Shown here piece by piece: positions 24,209 through 33,264 of a DNA stretch of 64,000 nucleotides; positions within the stretch are counted from its first letter, which is position 1, and every line of letters starts with the position of its first letter. A program made the position numbers and the translations under genes. The DNA is from Microbispora siamensis (lineage in GTDB: Bacteria; Actinomycetota; Actinomycetes; Streptosporangiales; Streptosporangiaceae). Location: contig NZ_BOOF01000019.1 in the NCBI RefSeq assembly GCF_016863095.1, forward strand, positions 30,372 to 94,371. Reading direction: 5' to 3'. The notes under the pieces were generated by a model. The model was not told where the DNA came from, ran no database searches, and saw only the letters and a list, made by a program, of their open reading frames with translations.

Positions 24209-27200
24209 CTACTTGAGGTACGGGCCGTCGGCGCCGATCTTGCCCGGGGCCGGGTTGCCGGGCAGGTCGAGCACGTAGGCGCGCATGTCGCCCTTGCCGT
24301 TCAGGTCGATCGACAGGGTTCCGCCGGTGACGGTCTTCCTGTCTCCGGTGACCGCGTCCACGTACGTCCCGTTGGGGATGCCGGTGAACGTGGCGCCGGA
24401 GGAGACGGTGACCAGGACGAAGCTGTCGATGGACCCGCTGGTGTAGCGGCGCTTGTAGGCGATCGAGCCGGATACGCCGTCGGTGGAGTACTGCCCCATC
24501 TGCAGCGCCGGGATGGCCCGGCGGATCTGGTTGAGCCGCTGCAGGTGCCTGACCAGCGGCTGGCTCAGTGTCGTCGCGACCGGGCCGGACGCGCCGGAGA
24601 CCACGCCGTAGTCACCGGCGGTGACGGTGCCCTCGATCTTGTCTCCGTAATAGGCGCGGCCGGTCGTGGCGAGCGGGCAGGTGGGGCCGCAGTCGATCTG
24701 CTTGCCCTTCTGGAACTCGATCTCCGACCCGTAGTAGAGGGTGGGGATGCCGCGGAAGGTCCACATCAGGCTCATGTTCTCGGCCCAGGCGTCGGTGCCG
24801 CCGGCGTAGCGGAAGCCGGACTTGTTGGGTCCGTAGTCGTGCGAGTCGACGTAGACGGCGTTGTAGGTGGCGTCGTTGACGCTGTCGTCGGAGTCCTTGC
24901 CGTTGTTGAAGGCGTTCTGCGCGTCGGAGAAGTTCATGTGCATGCGCATGTCGATGATGTTCATGCCGGAGAACTTCGAGCGGTCGGGCGCGTGGTAGCT
25001 GTTGCCGCTCAGGAAGGCGTTGGTGCTGGTGGGCTGGTTGCCCGTGCCGAGCTGCTCCTCGTAGTCGTACTGCTCGATCGCGGCCTTCTCGTCGGTGCTG
25101 TAGTCCTTGCGCTCCTTCCAGGTGTAGAACTGCGCGGAGTGGTTGACCGAGCCGCGGTTCCACTTGTCGTTCACGAACGCGGCGACCTCGCCGAAGACGT
25201 AGAAGTCCCTGGCCTTGTCCTCGCCGAACTTCTCCTTGACGTGGTCGTAGATCGCCGGAAGGAAGCGGCGGTTCCAGGTGACGCGGGGGATGTGGATGGC
25301 CGTGTCGATGCGGAAACCGTCGACGCCCATGTCGATGAACCGGTTGTAGGCGTCGATGAGGTACTTCTGCACCTCGGCGTTCTCGGTGTCGAAGTCGGCC
25401 AGGTCCTCGTGCAGCCAGCAGCTACGCGAGTCCTCGCCCTCCCAGTTGCCGATCCAGCACTGGTGGTAGTACTTCGCCGGGAACATCCCGGAGGTCGGGC
25501 TCGGCCACTGGCAGTTGTAGATGCGGTATCCCTCGGGGCTGTAGTACTGGGTCGGCGTTCCCCAGTTCCGGCAGGTGTTGCCCGCCGGCTCCTCGGTGGA
25601 CCACAGGTCGCCGTTGTACGGCCTCCCCTTGGCCATCTGATTCTGCGCGGCGGTCATGCCGGGGTCGTCGCCCTGATGCTCGACCATCGGGTCGTACTCC
25701 CGGCCCGCCTCCTTGGCGCTGTACATCCACTTCCACTGCTCGTCACGCACGCCGTACACCGTGGGGACGAACAGTCCCTTGGCGCCCCAGCGCGAGCTGT
25801 GGTTGTAGACGACGTCCTGGTAGATCTTCAGGCCCTTGGCGTGCGCCTTGTTGATCAGGTCCTGGTAGGTGGAGCCGGGCGTCTCCAGCCGGGTGTCCAC
25901 ACGATAGAAGTCCCAGCCGTGGTAGCCGTGGTAGTCGTAGTCGGACCGGTTGAGCACGACCGGGGTGATCCAGATCGCCGAGAAGCCGAGGGCCTTGATG
26001 TAGTCGAGCTTCTCGATGAGGCCCTTGAAGTCGCCGCGGAACATCGGGTCGTTGTTCGCCGCGTTTCCGGAGCGGATGTTCTGGCTCCCGCCCCTGTCGT
26101 TGGAGGTGTCGCCGTCGTAGAACCGCGCCGTCATGACGAAGTAGATGGAGTCCTTGCGCGGATCGCCGCCGAGCGGAGTGCCCTGAGTGACCGGTGGCGG
26201 CCCATCGCCCGTCGTGACCGAGACGGCATCGGTGTAGGCGGATTTGTTGCCTGCGGCGTCAAGCGCCCGCACCTTGTAGGTGTAGGTCGTCTTGGCGTCC
26301 AGCCCGGACTCCTTGTACGACGTGCCGGAGGCGGAGCGGATGACGGGGGTCTCCTCGCCCTTGGCCCGGCTGATCTCGTAACCGCTGACGCCCACGTTGT
26401 CGGCCGACGCCGTCCAGGTGAGCGTGACGGTCGTGCCCGACGCTGTCGCGGCCAGGCCCGTGGGCACGCTGGGCGCGGTCGTGTCCGGCGGCTCGGGCGC
26501 GCAGGGCTCCGGGGCGTTCGCGCGTACGACGCCGTCCTTGACCGTGGTGGTGCCGAGGCCGATGGCGTAGTCGGCGCCGTTGTTGTTGTCCCAGGTGCCG
26601 GAGCCGTTGTTGAAGGCGGCCTTGAGCCCGGCCGCGCTGCCGAGGTCGATCGTCTTCTTCGCCCAGTCGGCGCAGGTCTCCTCGTCCATCACGACGCCGG
26701 GCACCGTCGTCCACGAGCCGCCCGTGGGCTGGTAGTGGATCCGCACCGAGCTCCAGCCCCTGGTCTTCTTGTAGTAGAAGACGGTCGCCTTGCCTCCACC
26801 CGAAGGTGAGGGGGAAGGGGACGGCGTGGCCGTCACGCAGGGGTCGGTGGCGTCGGCGGTCACCACGCCGTTCTTCACGGTGCTGGTGCCGGTGCCGATG
26901 GTGTAGTTCCTGCCCTGGTTGTTGTCCCAGGTGCCGGAGCCGTTGTTGAAGGTGACCTGGAAGGTGGTGGCCGTGCCGAGGTCGACGGTCTTCTTCTTCC
27001 AGCCGGTGCAGGCGGTGTCCATGGCCACGCCGGGGACGGTGGTCCAGGTGCCGTTGATTCCGTAGTGGATGTTGGCCGGGTTCCAGCTCGTGAAGTAGTA
27101 AACGGTGGCGCTGTTGCCCGTGGGCGTCACCGTGGGCGACGGCGAGGCCGTCGTGCCGACGCGGATGGCGACGGCGCTCTTGGCCGGGATGGTGACCGAC

Positions 27201-28549
27201 GCCGTTCCACCCGGGTTCACCGTCACCGAGCCGCCGCCCGCGACGTTCGGGTACGTCCCGGCGGGCAGGCCGGTGGTGAAGGTGCGGGTGACGCTGCCGT
27301 TCTCGTTGTTGATCGCCACCCAGCCCTTGTCGCCGCGGCTGAAGGCGATCAGGTTGCCGCCGTTGTCGGTCCAGTTGCCGACCGAGGTCCCGGCGACCGT
27401 GTTGTAGAAGCCCACCATCCCGGCCATCTGACGGTCGAAGCAGGTCCACCGGCCGTTGGAGCAGTCGGTGTCGGTGACGAATCCGCCGTTGGCCGAGGGC
27501 GGCCCGGCCTCACCGTCGCTCCACGTGAAGGAGGAGTAGACGCTGGGCTTGCCGTACGGCCAGGCCAGCATGAAGACGTTGGCCAGCGTGTAGGCGGCGC
27601 CGTTCTTGTAGTTGAGGGTGGACCCGTTGCGCTCGGTGTCGTGGTTGTCGACGAACACCATGGCCTTGTCGCTGCCCACCGACAGGCCCCAGCTCTGGCC
27701 GAAGCTCTGCAGCCACCTGATCTGGCCGGTGAACTGCTCCTTGAGCTTGCGGCCGTAGACGAACTCGTCCACGTCGCCGACGCCGGTGTACTGGCTCGGC
27801 TGGACCGCCTCGTCGGCGCCGTAGATGACCTCCTGGTGGATGTACGGCGTGCCCCTGAGCCGCGACTTGATCGCCGCGAGGTCGTCGGGGCTGATGTGCT
27901 TGGCCGCGTCGATGCGGAAGCCGTCCACGCCCAGGTCGGTCAGCTTGTTCATGTACGCGGCGATCTGGTCGCGCACGTAGTCGGAGCCGGTGTTGAGGTC
28001 GGCCAGGCCGACGAGCTCGCAGTTCTGCACCCGCCAGGCGTTGTTGCCGTAGTCGGCGTCGTTGATGCCGCAGGTGGGGGAGTGGAAGTCCCCGGAGGAG
28101 TAGAGGCCGGGGTAGTCGTACTTGCTGAAGCCGTAGCCGCCGTAGCTGGTGGCGCCCTGCCCGGTCATGTGGTTGACGACCGTGTCGACCTGGACCTTCA
28201 CACCAGCGGCGTGACAGGCGCCGACCATGTTCCTGAAGGCGGTCTCGTCGCCGAACTTGCTCGTCAGCACGTATCGCGCGGGCTGGTAGACGTCCCACCA
28301 CACCGAGCCGCCCTTGGACATGGAGTCGGCGGGCGGGGACACCTGCACCGACCCGTATCCGGCCGGGCCGAGGACGTCGGTGCACTCCTTGGCCACCGAC
28401 TTCCAGTTCCAGTTCCACAGGTTGGCGGTCACGCCGGGGCCGGAGGCGGCGCCGGCGGCGGTCTCGGTGAGCGCGGGCAGCGCCACCGCGGTGCCGGTCG
28501 CCGTGGTCGCGGTCAGCGCGCCCACGACGATCGCTTTGTACAGTCTCAT
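24209..28549 (-). CDS. secreted two-catalytic-domain GH13 amylase with two CBM25 and FN3
   Basis: 1446 residues from the ATG at 28549 (AGGAGA eight bases upstream). Order: Sec signal (1 to about 36); GH13 domain A (about 40-465) with D214 in VDGFRIDAAKH, E240 in YIHQEVIYG and D304 in VDNHDTERNG, like streptomycete alpha-amylases; CBM25 modules at about 482-570 and 588-683 (YYFTSW...IHY, FNNGSGTWDNN repeats); Thr/Pro/Ser linkers; FN3 (about 689-780). GH13 domain B (about 798-1446) has D1082 in VDGFRIDTAIH, E1121 in VFGEVAAF and D1238 in VDSHD. Both domains keep the full triad. It should hydrolyse raw or soluble starch outside the cell, feeding malEFG. Domain B differs from A and may have pullulanase or maltogenic specificity. 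Confidence 0.92.
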   Translation of the reverse strand: MRLYKAIVVGALTATTATGTAVALPALTETAAGAASGPGVTANLWNWNWKSVAKECTDVLGPAGYGSVQVSPPADSMSKGGSVWWDVYQPARYVLTSKFGDETAFRNMVGACHAAGVKVQVDTVVNHMTGQGATSYGGYGFSKYDYPGLYSSGDFHSPTCGINDADYGNNAWRVQNCELVGLADLNTGSDYVRDQIAAYMNKLTDLGVDGFRIDAAKHISPDDLAAIKSRLRGTPYIHQEVIYGADEAVQPSQYTGVGDVDEFVYGRKLKEQFTGQIRWLQSFGQSWGLSVGSDKAMVFVDNHDTERNGSTLNYKNGAAYTLANVFMLAWPYGKPSVYSSFTWSDGEAGPPSANGGFVTDTDCSNGRWTCFDRQMAGMVGFYNTVAGTSVGNWTDNGGNLIAFSRGDKGWVAINNENGSVTRTFTTGLPAGTYPNVAGGGSVTVNPGGTASVTIPAKSAVAIRVGTTASPSPTVTPTGNSATVYYFTSWNPANIHYGINGTWTTVPGVAMDTACTGWKKKTVDLGTATTFQVTFNNGSGTWDNNQGRNYTIGTGTSTVKNGVVTADATDPCVTATPSPSPSPSGGGKATVFYYKKTRGWSSVRIHYQPTGGSWTTVPGVVMDEETCADWAKKTIDLGSAAGLKAAFNNGSGTWDNNNGADYAIGLGTTTVKDGVVRANAPEPCAPEPPDTTAPSVPTGLAATASGTTVTLTWTASADNVGVSGYEISRAKGEETPVIRSASGTSYKESGLDAKTTYTYKVRALDAAGNKSAYTDAVSVTTGDGPPPVTQGTPLGGDPRKDSIYFVMTARFYDGDTSNDRGGSQNIRSGNAANNDPMFRGDFKGLIEKLDYIKALGFSAIWITPVVLNRSDYDYHGYHGWDFYRVDTRLETPGSTYQDLINKAHAKGLKIYQDVVYNHSSRWGAKGLFVPTVYGVRDEQWKWMYSAKEAGREYDPMVEHQGDDPGMTAAQNQMAKGRPYNGDLWSTEEPAGNTCRNWGTPTQYYSPEGYRIYNCQWPSPTSGMFPAKYYHQCWIGNWEGEDSRSCWLHEDLADFDTENAEVQKYLIDAYNRFIDMGVDGFRIDTAIHIPRVTWNRRFLPAIYDHVKEKFGEDKARDFYVFGEVAAFVNDKWNRGSVNHSAQFYTWKERKDYSTDEKAAIEQYDYEEQLGTGNQPTSTNAFLSGNSYHAPDRSKFSGMNIIDMRMHMNFSDAQNAFNNGKDSDDSVNDATYNAVYVDSHDYGPNKSGFRYAGGTDAWAENMSLMWTFRGIPTLYYGSEIEFQKGKQIDCGPTCPLATTGRAYYGDKIEGTVTAGDYGVVSGASGPVATTLSQPLVRHLQRLNQIRRAIPALQMGQYSTDGVSGSIAYKRRYTSGSIDSFVLVTVSSGATFTGIPNGTYVDAVTGDRKTVTGGTLSIDLNGKGDMRAYVLDLPGNPAPGKIGADGPYLK

Positions 28550-28585
28550 AGAGCGGGTCTCCTGGACATGAGATCGGGATCCCGT

Positions 28586-28623
28586 GAAGGCGGGCCGGGT
28601 GGCGTCAACACCCGGCCCGCTTC
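28586..28623 (-). promoter_or_regulatory. strong hairpin in the amylase leader
   Basis: GCGGGCCGGGTG (28590-28601) pairs perfectly with CACCCGGCCCGC (28609-28620) around a 7-base loop, with weak flanking pairs. It is about 40 bases upstream of the amylase ATG and would be in the 5' leader if transcription starts near the operator at about 28870. It could be an attenuator or a stabilising structure. No T-run follows. Confidence 0.45.
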
Positions 28624-28868
28624 CATGAGGTACGCCTGCTTGCGGGCGTACGAATGCTGCGGGTTCGCAGGGGGTCTCCCGGCGGTCGCGGCCAGGGGCG
28701 GGCCGACGGCCGGAGCCGGCGGAGGGCCGGACGTCACGCGGGAGCCGGACACGGACGAGGTGGGGCGGCGCCCTCGCGCCGCGGGGAGAGGGGCACACCA
28801 TCGGGGCCTCCGTCAGGTTTCCCAGGTGTTGCCTGGAAGTTACTCACCGGACCTGAGTCGTGCAATAC

Positions 28869-28888
28869 CTTGCAGCAAGTTTCAGAAA
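28869..28888. promoter_or_regulatory. candidate MalR operator upstream of the amylase
   Basis: CTTGCAGCAAG (28869-28879) is a palindrome around a central A and runs into GTTTCAGAAA (28879-28888), shared with the malE-malR region. TTGCA-type words are the known signature of actinobacterial amylase control regions. Confidence 0.55.
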
Positions 28889-29065
28889 TATTGTTCGGTG
28901 TCGCCGGGAAAGAATGCGTGCTCGCGGGATTCGGACGGGCCGGAATTGCCCTCGGATGACGTCCGAACGATCTGTGCGAAGGGCGGGGAGGGCGGTCTGC
29001 CCGGTCTGTGTGAGGGGCTGGGGAGGGCGGAGCGAGCGCTCGGCCGGGAGCGATAGCCTCGCGGG

Positions 29066-29479
29066 GTGAGCCGTACCTCTCGTTCCCGTCGTGCGCCGCG
29101 CGCCGGCGAGCCCTGTCCCTGCGGCCTGCCGGCCGTCTACGGCGACTGCTGCGGCCGGTTCCACGCGGGACAGGCGGCGCCGACGGCCGAGGCGCTGATG
29201 CGCTCGCGCTTCTCCGCTTTCGCCGTCGAGGACGAGGCATACCTGCTGCGGACCTGGCACCCCTCCACCCGTCCGGCACGGGTCGAGTTCGAGCAGGGCA
29301 TGCGCTGGACCGGGCTGGAGATCGAGGCGGTCACCGGCGGGAGCCCGATCCACAGGGACGGCACCGTCACCTTCCGCGCCCGGTACGCCTACCGCGGTCA
29401 GCCCGGCGAGATGCGTGAGCAGAGCCGCTTCGTCCGCCACGAAGGCGCCTGGGTCTATCTCGACGCCATTGGCGGCTGA
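29066..29479 (+). CDS. YchJ/UPF0225-family SEC-C motif protein
   Basis: 137 residues from a GTG. The N-terminal zinc-binding SEC-C-like motif reads PCPCGLPAVYGDCCGRFH (Cys at CPC, CC and the nearby His). The NTF2-like body follows: AEALMRSRFSAFAVEDEAYLLRTWHPSTRP, then FRARYAYRGQPGEMREQSRFVRHEGAWVYLDA. The length and pattern match the UPF0225 family, whose function is unknown. Monocistronic; the region to 29690 is AT-rich and holds an inverted repeat ATGCC/GGCAT at 29495-29510. Confidence 0.88.
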   Translation: MSRTSRSRRAPRAGEPCPCGLPAVYGDCCGRFHAGQAAPTAEALMRSRFSAFAVEDEAYLLRTWHPSTRPARVEFEQGMRWTGLEIEAVTGGSPIHRDGTVTFRARYAYRGQPGEMREQSRFVRHEGAWVYLDAIGG

Positions 29480-29691
29480 GCCCCCGCGAAATTTATGCCG
29501 ATAGTGGCATTTGAAGGCATTAACGCATGATGTCCGATCAGAAGGCATAACGACAAAAAATGCGTCATCATCCATGCCGCGCTTGGCATGAGCGGGGCTG
29601 AGGCCATGGCGTTGGGTATGAGGCCAACGTTGCTTATGTCCGCGACGAAAGCCCATTGCCGCATGGCCTTGGTAGGTAGGTGCGTTCCACG

Positions 29692-30093
29692 ATGTCTCGC
29701 CGCTGCACGTTCCGCTCCCGGCCGTTTCGGGTTCTGACGGCCCGTCGCCTGACGCTGGCCACTCTCGTGGTCGCGGTCGCGTGGAGTGCTGCGGCCCAGG
29801 AGGCGAGCGCGCAGTCCCTGCGCGGTGCTCCGATGAGGGTCGTCACCGGCCACGGGGGCGGCGGGGGCCAGGTGGCGGCGGGCGGGACGGCCACGGCGCG
29901 GCAGTTCCAGTCGGGCAACGGCAAGTTCAACCAGAATCTCAACGGTGTGTTCGCCCCGACCTTCATGATCGGCCAGCAGCAGACCGGCATCACGAATGGC
30001 GGGCGCATCAGCACCCAGGGCGCCTTCTGCGGTCCCGGCCCGAGGAAGTGCAAGATCTGGCAGAACATGCCCATCAACGCCAGTGGCTGGTGA
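29692..30093 (+). CDS. small secreted protein of an unrecognised Cys-pair family (copy 1)
   Basis: 133 residues from the ATG at 29692; a GTG at 29680 in the same frame is possible. A Sec-type signal with hydrophobic TARRLTLATLVVAVAWSAAA ends near QEASAQS. The mature part is Gly/Gln/Asn-rich. The C terminus reads GQQQTGITNGGRISTQG, then AFCGPGPRKCKIWQNM. The same ordered pattern (QQ, NGG, Q-x-A-x-C, R-x-C-x-I-x-Q) occurs in the next gene, so the two are paralogues. The close Cys pair probably forms a disulfide loop. No known family comes to mind. Monocistronic, preceded by an AT-rich stretch. Confidence 0.6.
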   Translation: MSRRCTFRSRPFRVLTARRLTLATLVVAVAWSAAAQEASAQSLRGAPMRVVTGHGGGGGQVAAGGTATARQFQSGNGKFNQNLNGVFAPTFMIGQQQTGITNGGRISTQGAFCGPGPRKCKIWQNMPINASGW

Positions 30094-30277
30094 TCGCGGT
30101 CGAATACCCACGGGCCGTCGATTCCACGAATGCGGGGTCGCGCTGACTGATATGGCAATGAAGCCGTAAGACGCCGCGCGCGCCGGGCGCGGGAAACCGG
30201 TGGGTCACTAGCCTGAAAAGGCCTGGGCGAAAAGGGGCCGCCCGGAGCATTGCGGCGGCGACTGGCGGGAGCGCGCG

Positions 30278-30880
30278 ATGAAGTGTGAGTGGTACGGCGG
30301 GACGGCCACGAGGAAGATCGCTCTTGGTCTCCTCGCCTGCGCGTCGGTCGTGGCGGCGCTGGCCGTCGCCGGCCCTGCCGCCGGGGCCACGCGCACGCAC
30401 GGGCGGGAGACGCCACGCCACCAGGAGTCCGGGCCCCGGGCCGTGCGGCCCGACGGGGACGCCCAGCCCGGGCTCACCGCCTCGAGTCCCACGACCAACC
30501 GCGGGACGCAGCAGATCACCATCAACGTCGCGAACGGCGGGACCGGCATCCAGAACGCGATGTGCAGGGGCAACCGGGCGTGTGACATCGCGCAGGCGCT
30601 CGGCACGCCCTATGTGAGCGCTTCGCCCGTGCCGAACCCGGCCCCGCAGGCGCCGCCCAGAGCGAGAGCGGCGACCCGAGCGGGAGCGGCGACCCGAGCG
30701 GGAGCGGCCCCCCGTGCGGGGGTGGCGAATCGTGCGGGGGCGGCGTCTCGGCATGCGGCCGTCTCTCCGGGCCGGCGGGGGGCCGGTCTCCAGGCGGCGC
30801 CGAACCGCGGGCGCGCTGTCCCACGGCCGGCGCCCGCGCCCCGCCCGGTGCCGCCCGTCTCCGGGCCGCCCCACCGGTAG
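30278..30880 (+). CDS. secreted protein of the same Cys-pair family (copy 2) with repeat tail
   Basis: 200 residues. The signal KIALGLLACASVVAALAVAGPAAGA is cleaved near residue 37. The core reads RGTQQITINVANGGTGIQNA then MCRGNRACDIAQAL, matching copy 1 (NGG, Q, A-x-C, R-x-C-x-I-x-Q). After about residue 120 it becomes a low-complexity Pro/Ala/Arg tail with six-residue repeats of ATRAGA type, written by 18-base DNA repeats at 30663-30760. The tail is strongly basic and could bind the cell wall or acidic polymer. Family unknown. The stop is followed by 216 bases without a clear gene, holding a 14-base direct repeat (30951-30964 and 30971-30984). Confidence 0.6.
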   Translation: MKCEWYGGTATRKIALGLLACASVVAALAVAGPAAGATRTHGRETPRHQESGPRAVRPDGDAQPGLTASSPTTNRGTQQITINVANGGTGIQNAMCRGNRACDIAQALGTPYVSASPVPNPAPQAPPRARAATRAGAATRAGAAPRAGVANRAGAASRHAAVSPGRRGAGLQAAPNRGRAVPRPAPAPRPVPPVSGPPHR

Positions 30881-31096
30881 CCCTCACCCGCCCGGCGAGG
30901 GCCGTACGGACCGTGGCGCTGCGGGCCCCGGCCCCGCAGCCCGGCCGGAGCAGGAGCACGGAGCACGAAGCAGGAGCACGGAGCGCGGAGCGCCGAGCCC
31001 GAACGCTCGCTGCTTCGCCCGCCGTCGGTGGCCAGGACGCACCAGGCCAGGTGACCGCGGGCGGCGTACCGTGCTGGTTTGCCGGACAATGCCCCG

Positions 31097-31790
31097 GTGA
31101 GCGATCTCGACTTCTTCGCCGATTTAGTGATCACGGGCACCGTGCTCGGCCTCGACCACACGAGTCGCCTGGACGAGGTCGAGGAGGTGCTCGGGCGCGA
31201 CTGCACGTTCGAGGCCCCGTCGGGGGTGATCTCCGACTTCGGCCTGGTCGAGTTCGGCTGGTTGCGGGATCGGCCCCAGGACGACTGGAGCGTCGTCTAC
31301 TTCGGCGCGCAGGCGCACCGGCTCCCGGACCTCACCCGCGAAGACATGCCGGCCGCCCTGCTCGGCCGCTACGGCGGTTTCCGCTCCAGGCTCTACGTCG
31401 GTGAACTGCGCGGCGCCGTGGAGGCCCGCGGGTTCACGCTGGAAGAGCGCCCCGGACGAGGCGGCCGTCGACCTGATCACCGCGCTTGCGAAGGTCCGCG
31501 AGCCGGGCATCGCCGATGGGCTGCCGACGATGGACGACGCCGTGGAGCGGTGGCTGGCGGCGACGACCGCCTTCGCCAACGCCGTGCGGCTGTGCACGGA
31601 GCGGCCACTGACCCCCGATGACGTGCGGTTGTCCCGCCGTCTGCGCAACCAGATCCACCTCGTGCAGCCTTTCGTGCCGCACCTCGCGTCCGCCGCTCTG
31701 GCGGAGGAGATGCGGCGCTGGGCTGGGCTCAAAAGCTCGTTGCTTCGCCTGCCGGTGTCGGGGGATCAGGGCGAGGGGGCGACCCCGTGA
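31097..31790 (+). pseudogene. single-frameshift gene, unrecognised cytoplasmic protein
   Basis: From the GTG at 31097 the frame reads DFFADLVITGTVLGLDHTSR, LDEVEEVLGRDCTFEAPSG, SVVYFGAQAHRLPDLT and RGFTLEER, and then degenerates into Arg/Gly shadow sequence. The +1 frame continues sensibly from about 31452: PDEAAVDLITALAKVREPG, DAVERWLAATTAFANAV, SRRLRNQIHLVQPFVPHLAS, ending at 31790. Both halves have good amino-acid character and abut at the C-run near 31452-31456. A one-base indel or sequencing error therefore splits one protein of about 230 residues. It resembles small actinobacterial proteins encoded in SMI1/immunity-like contexts, but I cannot name the family. Confidence 0.6.
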
Positions 31791-31914
31791 ACGCGGGGCT
31801 CCGCCGCGGACGCCTCGGTTGGTAATCTCAAGATGAGGAAGGGGTCACGGCCCTGTCCTCCTGTCCACGGCCCGCCAACGAGGAATTCCTCCGAGTCGTC
31901 AGGATTTGCGCACC

Positions 31915-33162
31915 ATGTCGAAAGCCGGTCGGTCCCAAGAGGAGATGCGCCGGCGCAACCTGGGCGATCTGCTGCGGCACGTGCACCTGTCCGGCGCGCT
32001 GTCCCGTTCGGAGCTGGCCGACCGGATGGGCCTGAACCGCAGCACCATCATGGCGCTGACCGCCGAGCTGTCCGCGGCTGGCCTGGTCAGCGAGGAGCTG
32101 CCCGGAGACACCGGCAAGGCGGGCCGGCCGTCGCTGGTGGTCCGCCCGGAGCGCGACCGGGCGCACGTGCTGGCCTTCGACGTCCGGGTCGACCGCCTGG
32201 TCGCGGCCCGGGTGGGACTGGGCGGTGAGATCCTCGACCGCCGTGAGGCGGTCAGGCCCCGCGCGGGCGCGGACCTGGAGGACGTCGTCGGCGTGCTCGC
32301 GGGCTTCGGCCGCGAGCTGCGGCGCGGCGCCCGGCCGGGCTCGGTGTGCGTGGGGGTCGGCGCGGCCTACTGCGGGATGATCAGGCCCGACGACGGCACG
32401 GTGCGGTACGGACCCTACGTGGGGTGGGTGGACCAGGCGTTCGGCGTCGAGCTCGGCTCCCGCCTGGGGCTCCCGGTGCTCGTGGGCAACGAGGCCCACC
32501 TGGGCGCGCTGGCCGAGCGTGACCGCGGCGTGGGCCGCGGCTTCGACAACCTGATCTACCTGCACGGCGACGTCGGCGTGGGCGGCGGGATCATCGTCGG
32601 CGGCAAGTTGCTCGGCGGCGACGGCGGCTACGGGTGCGAGCTGGGGCACATGATGGTGAACCCGTACGACGGGCGGCCCTGCATGTGCGGCTCGCGTGGC
32701 TGCCTGGAGGCGGAGGTCGGCGAGCACGCCCTGATCGAGGCCGCGGGCCGCTCGGGCGAGCTGAGCGGCCGTGAGGGCGTACGCGCCGTGGTGGAGGCCG
32801 CCGGACGCGGGGACGCGGCGGCCGAGGAGGCGCTGCACCGGATCGGCGACTGGCTGGGCATCGGCGTGGCGAACCTCATCAACCTTTTCAACCCCGGCAT
32901 GGTGATCTTCGGAGGGATGCTGCGGGACGTGTACCCGGGCTCGGCGGCGCAGGTCGGGCGCAGGGTCGAGGCGAACGCCATGGTGATCTCCCGCGAGCAG
33001 GTGCGGCTGCGGGTGTCGGCGCTCGGCGACGACGTCACACTGGTCGGCGCCGCGGAGCTGGCCTTCTCCAGGCTCCTGGCCAACCCCCTGGAGGTGCTCG
33101 CCGAGATGCGGCGCCGTACGGCACACCGGGCGGCGCCCCGGAGGCGCGCACTGGCGCTCTGA
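31915..33162 (+). CDS. ROK-family transcriptional regulator
   Basis: 415 residues from the ATG at 31915 (AGGA about ten bases upstream). The N-terminal winged helix (about 10-75) includes LLRHVHLSGALSRSELADRM and GLNRSTIMALTAELSAAGLV. The ROK sugar-kinase-like domain has VCVGVGAAYCGMIR, LHGDVGVGGGIIVGGKLLGG and the zinc motif CMCGSRGCLEAEVG. Sugar-responsive XylR/NagC-type repressors have this architecture. No sugar operon is directly attached; the nearest are the amylase island and the methyltransferase. Its target is therefore unknown. Frame intact, length normal. Confidence 0.88.
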   Translation: MSKAGRSQEEMRRRNLGDLLRHVHLSGALSRSELADRMGLNRSTIMALTAELSAAGLVSEELPGDTGKAGRPSLVVRPERDRAHVLAFDVRVDRLVAARVGLGGEILDRREAVRPRAGADLEDVVGVLAGFGRELRRGARPGSVCVGVGAAYCGMIRPDDGTVRYGPYVGWVDQAFGVELGSRLGLPVLVGNEAHLGALAERDRGVGRGFDNLIYLHGDVGVGGGIIVGGKLLGGDGGYGCELGHMMVNPYDGRPCMCGSRGCLEAEVGEHALIEAAGRSGELSGREGVRAVVEAAGRGDAAAEEALHRIGDWLGIGVANLINLFNPGMVIFGGMLRDVYPGSAAQVGRRVEANAMVISREQVRLRVSALGDDVTLVGAAELAFSRLLANPLEVLAEMRRRTAHRAAPRRRALAL

Positions 33163-33264
33163 GGGCACGCCGGCACGGGGTTCAGGCGGCACGATTCAAC
33201 TGCGCGACTCGGCGGCCGGCGAACGTCTCGGATCGACGCCAATGAGGTCTCCCGTGCGGTTGCC

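Larger units (their letters stand above)
28550..29065. other. amylase upstream region, no gene
   Basis: Non-coding interval between two divergent genes. It holds the leader hairpin (28586-28623), the palindrome CGGGATCCCG (28575-28584), the candidate operator (28869-28888) and AT-rich promoter-like sequence around 28860-28900. No convincing small gene was seen. Confidence 0.5.
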
